From assembly GCA_019247775.1 (NCBI GenBank), contig JAFBAN010000231.1:1-39500 (forward strand): DNA of 39,500 nucleotides, written 5' to 3'. The translations under genes and the position numbers were made by a program. Within the stretch, counting starts at the first letter, position 1. Each line of letters begins with the position of its first letter. The notes under the pieces are model-generated. The model saw only the letters and a list, made by a program, of their open reading frames with translations, had not been told where the DNA came from and made no database searches. This document shows, one piece after another, positions 38,501 to 39,500 of this stretch. The DNA comes from Chitinophagaceae bacterium (GTDB taxonomy: Bacteria; Bacteroidota; Bacteroidia; Chitinophagales; Chitinophagaceae).

Positions 38501-39500
38501 ATACCCGCGCTTGCACCTGTTGGAAAATCGGGTAGAACACTTGGCTGCTGCTGACAGAACGGACCATTGTAAGAGAAGGCAGAATTGGGAGCAGTAGTGA
38601 TCGTGATCTTTGAAGAGCTGCTGTACACACATGCCCCGCCGGTTGTGAACGTTACCGTATAGGTGCCCGGTGTACTCGCCGCTACATTGATCTGCCCGGT
38701 TGAATTGCTTACAAATACAAGTCCCGAAGGCGCGGCGCTGAAAGATCCACTCAACCCACCGGAAACAGATGGTGTTGGATTGCTGCCTGAAATACAGAAT
38801 GTGCCGGATGGATATTGAAAAGCAGGATTGAGTTTGGGAATCACCGTAACGGTAACTGCCGTCCGCGGTCCTGTGCATCCTGAAACCGTTGTTTGTACAT
38901 AGTAACTGGTGGTGGCTGCGAGAACAGGTGTATTGTATCTGGCGCCGGTATAGAGCAGGTTGCCGCCCGTTGCCGCATCATACCATTCATACGAACCGCC
39001 GGGCGCAGTTGCTGTTAAACCGGTGCTGTTATCCTGGCAAATACTCGATGCCGCCGCAACCGGTGCGGAAGGGATAGGTGTAACAGTTACAGTAACCATC
39101 GTTCTCGGGCCGGCGCATCCCGAAGCCACTGCCTGCACATAATAACTGGTGGTGGTGTTCAGTACCGGGGTTGCATACGATGGGCCGGTATTGAGCATAC
39201 TGCCTCCGGCAGGCGCATTATACCATTGGTAAACACTTGCCGGCGCCGATACTGATAACAGCGATGCATTGCCGGCGCAGATCGTACTGCCGGTAACAAC
39301 AGGCGCCGCGGGAAGCGGCGTAACGTTTACCTGCACCTGCGTTCTGCTGCTGACGCAACCGGAAACCGTTGTCTGAACAAAGTATGAACTACCTGTATTC
39401 AACACAGGAGTAGTATATCCCGAACCGCTTGCCAGCAGGTTGCCGCCCGAACCTGCGTCGTACCATTCGTAGTTGCCGCCGGGCGCACTGGCCGTTAATG
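35557..39500 (-). CDS. Giant Ig-repeat adhesin with type IX secretion C-terminal domain, partial
   Basis: The frame is open through the right edge, so the N-terminus is missing; at least 1,314 codons are present. From the edge inward: several Ig_7-type repeats (EWYDAxxGGNLL ... TTYYVQ), a pair of FSYNGPFC-like modules, an AGPNQVVC module, another Ig_7 repeat, four SPVCxGxxLxL ... QNPxI PKD/Ig-like repeats, then three AGPD/AGND-type modules and an RYEWTP linker. The C-terminus holds the type B sorting signal: PNIFSPNGDGIHDTWEIP, VEIYTRGGMKIF, KPWDGTYNGKPVPVATYYY and a final GSITVIR. This is the signature of SprB-like adhesins exported by the T9SS. Cysteines are paired within repeats. Stop at 35557. 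Confidence 0.93.
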   Translation of the reverse strand, partial: LTASAPGGNYEWYDAGSGGNLLASGSGYTTPVLNTGSSYFVQTTVSGCVSSRTQVQVNVTPLPAAPVVTGSTICAGNASLLSVSAPASVYQWYNAPAGGSMLNTGPSYATPVLNTTTSYYVQAVASGCAGPRTMVTVTVTPIPSAPVAAASSICQDNSTGLTATAPGGSYEWYDAATGGNLLYTGARYNTPVLAATTSYYVQTTVSGCTGPRTAVTVTVIPKLNPAFQYPSGTFCISGSNPTPSVSGGLSGSFSAAPSGLVFVSNSTGQINVAASTPGTYTVTFTTGGACVYSSSSKITITTAPNSAFSYNGPFCQQQPSVLPDFPTGASAGIFSASPAGLVFISSSTGEIDLSKTAPGTYSVNNNIAASSGCAAANASGTVIIHPAAIVYAGPNQVVCAGVTVQLAGSFSGSATKASWSGGGGSFSNANSVTSQYTPAAGEKIVTLYLSTDDPAGPCGVAVDSMQIFITPTPAAPVVSGGFVCTGSAATLIATAPGGLYEWYDAPSGGNLLASSGSYVTPVLTASTTYYVRSIINNCPGNRSPITVSVTPKPAINSVSSGSACTGTALVYDITGNLPGTLYNWSRGTIPGITNAAASGFTDGQISEVLNSNTSAAVTVVYTIVPTNNNCAGDPFLYTVTVNPTPNTPAVSASSPVCVGSTLSLSTPAVSNAVYNWTGPDNFSSTQQNPVLSNITLKSAGIYSVTVTVSGCTSHAGNKNIFPVIAAPVAASNGPLCVGNNLSLSAGNLAGATYQWAGPAGFTAVVQNPSIPAVSPGNAGTYYVTASIAGCPGLTDSVKVLVNIPPTTPQVASNSPVCSRDSVMLVATSVAGASFRWTGPNGFSSTSPNPIIRKAAPENSGTYTVIATTTGCTVTANASVPVTVNLTPELPTAGSNSPVCAGNALTLFVSPLAGASYQWSSSSGFSSTAQNPVIPSVAVSDAQTYYVVATLNGCKGDTGSTKVAVVTPAIAAAGNDQTVCANNATVQLNGSISGEDTKTGVWKTDGTGIFQPGESSLNTAYLPSRADTAKGLVHLSLSTTNNKVCAVSTSSLMVNITHAPVADAGPDIAVCSNDSIIRLQGSIVTAGGGQWYTLGSGSFSRSGSGDLYPNYIPSRQDILKGSVQFYVVTTGNGSCLAASDTVKAAIIAAPKVDAGPDKTIFLNDKYVFTPVVTGTGLRYEWTPATDLADNKIKNAVMTGKNSITYRLTVTGDSSCTSYDEIFIKVLKPIEIPNIFSPNGDGIHDTWEIPELNNYPGATVEIYTRGGMKIFGSLGYAKPWDGTYNGKPVPVATYYYIINPRYNGQIFSGSITVIR

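Overview
The window looks like chromosome of a Bacteroidota bacterium, most likely family Chitinophagaceae. Evidence seen here: a C-terminal type IX secretion (type B, gliding-associated) sorting domain, a bTHX ribosomal peptide, DUF4286, DUF5777 and DUF1801 proteins, a bacteroidete-type Big_5 lipoprotein, many TAnnTTTG -7 promoter elements in place of the E. coli -10 box, and almost no Shine-Dalgarno sequences. Base composition is near 50 % GC. The family assignment is inference.

Layout. 1-4.0 kb: end of an Ig-like lipoprotein, recR, an OB-fold membrane protein, YceI and DUF5777. 4.0-8.1 kb: a structured leader and a methionine synthase split over two genes. 8.1-13.0 kb: an outer-membrane protein, a LOG-family hydrolase, a secreted unknown, exonuclease III, DUF1801 and DUF4286. 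13.0-15.7 kb: HU, the 38-residue ribosomal protein bTHX (too short for ordinary ORF calling), a Tat-exported class V aminotransferase-fold enzyme and a small CxxC membrane protein, with several inverted repeats. 15.7-19.4 kb: MeaB GTPase, O-antigen ligase, family 2 glycosyltransferase and a Lon N-domain protein. 19.5-27.9 kb: the envelope cluster coaX - outer-membrane protein - lptC, then an aldo/keto reductase, an ECF sigma / anti-sigma / DUF4097-like module, and a CNNM/CBS transporter. 28.0-33.5 kb: a GxxExxY protein, a small TM protein, a GNAT acetyltransferase, and a PadR-PspC envelope-stress operon with a palindromic putative operator and two tandem paralogous small proteins. 33.5-39.5 kb: gcvT, RlpA, a zinc-ribbon protein, and the 3' part of a giant Ig-repeat type IX-secreted adhesin running off the right edge.

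The most unusual content lies between the genes. At least ten intergenic spaces hold short degenerate tandem repeats, several with a clear 7-nt period and most folded back as inverted repeats. The families differ in sequence but share this architecture. They often supply the stop codon of the neighbouring gene, and one is bracketed by a perfect 16-bp direct repeat. The leader before the methionine synthase genes holds a segment that can pair with either an upstream or a downstream partner (12 versus 14 base pairs). That is the layout of a regulatory switch, and it does not match a riboswitch class I can recognise. Several terminators run directly into a -7 promoter element, and several genes have that element only 3-4 nt before the start codon, suggesting leaderless mRNAs.

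Functions are assigned from recognised motifs in the translated sequence. No database search was possible.
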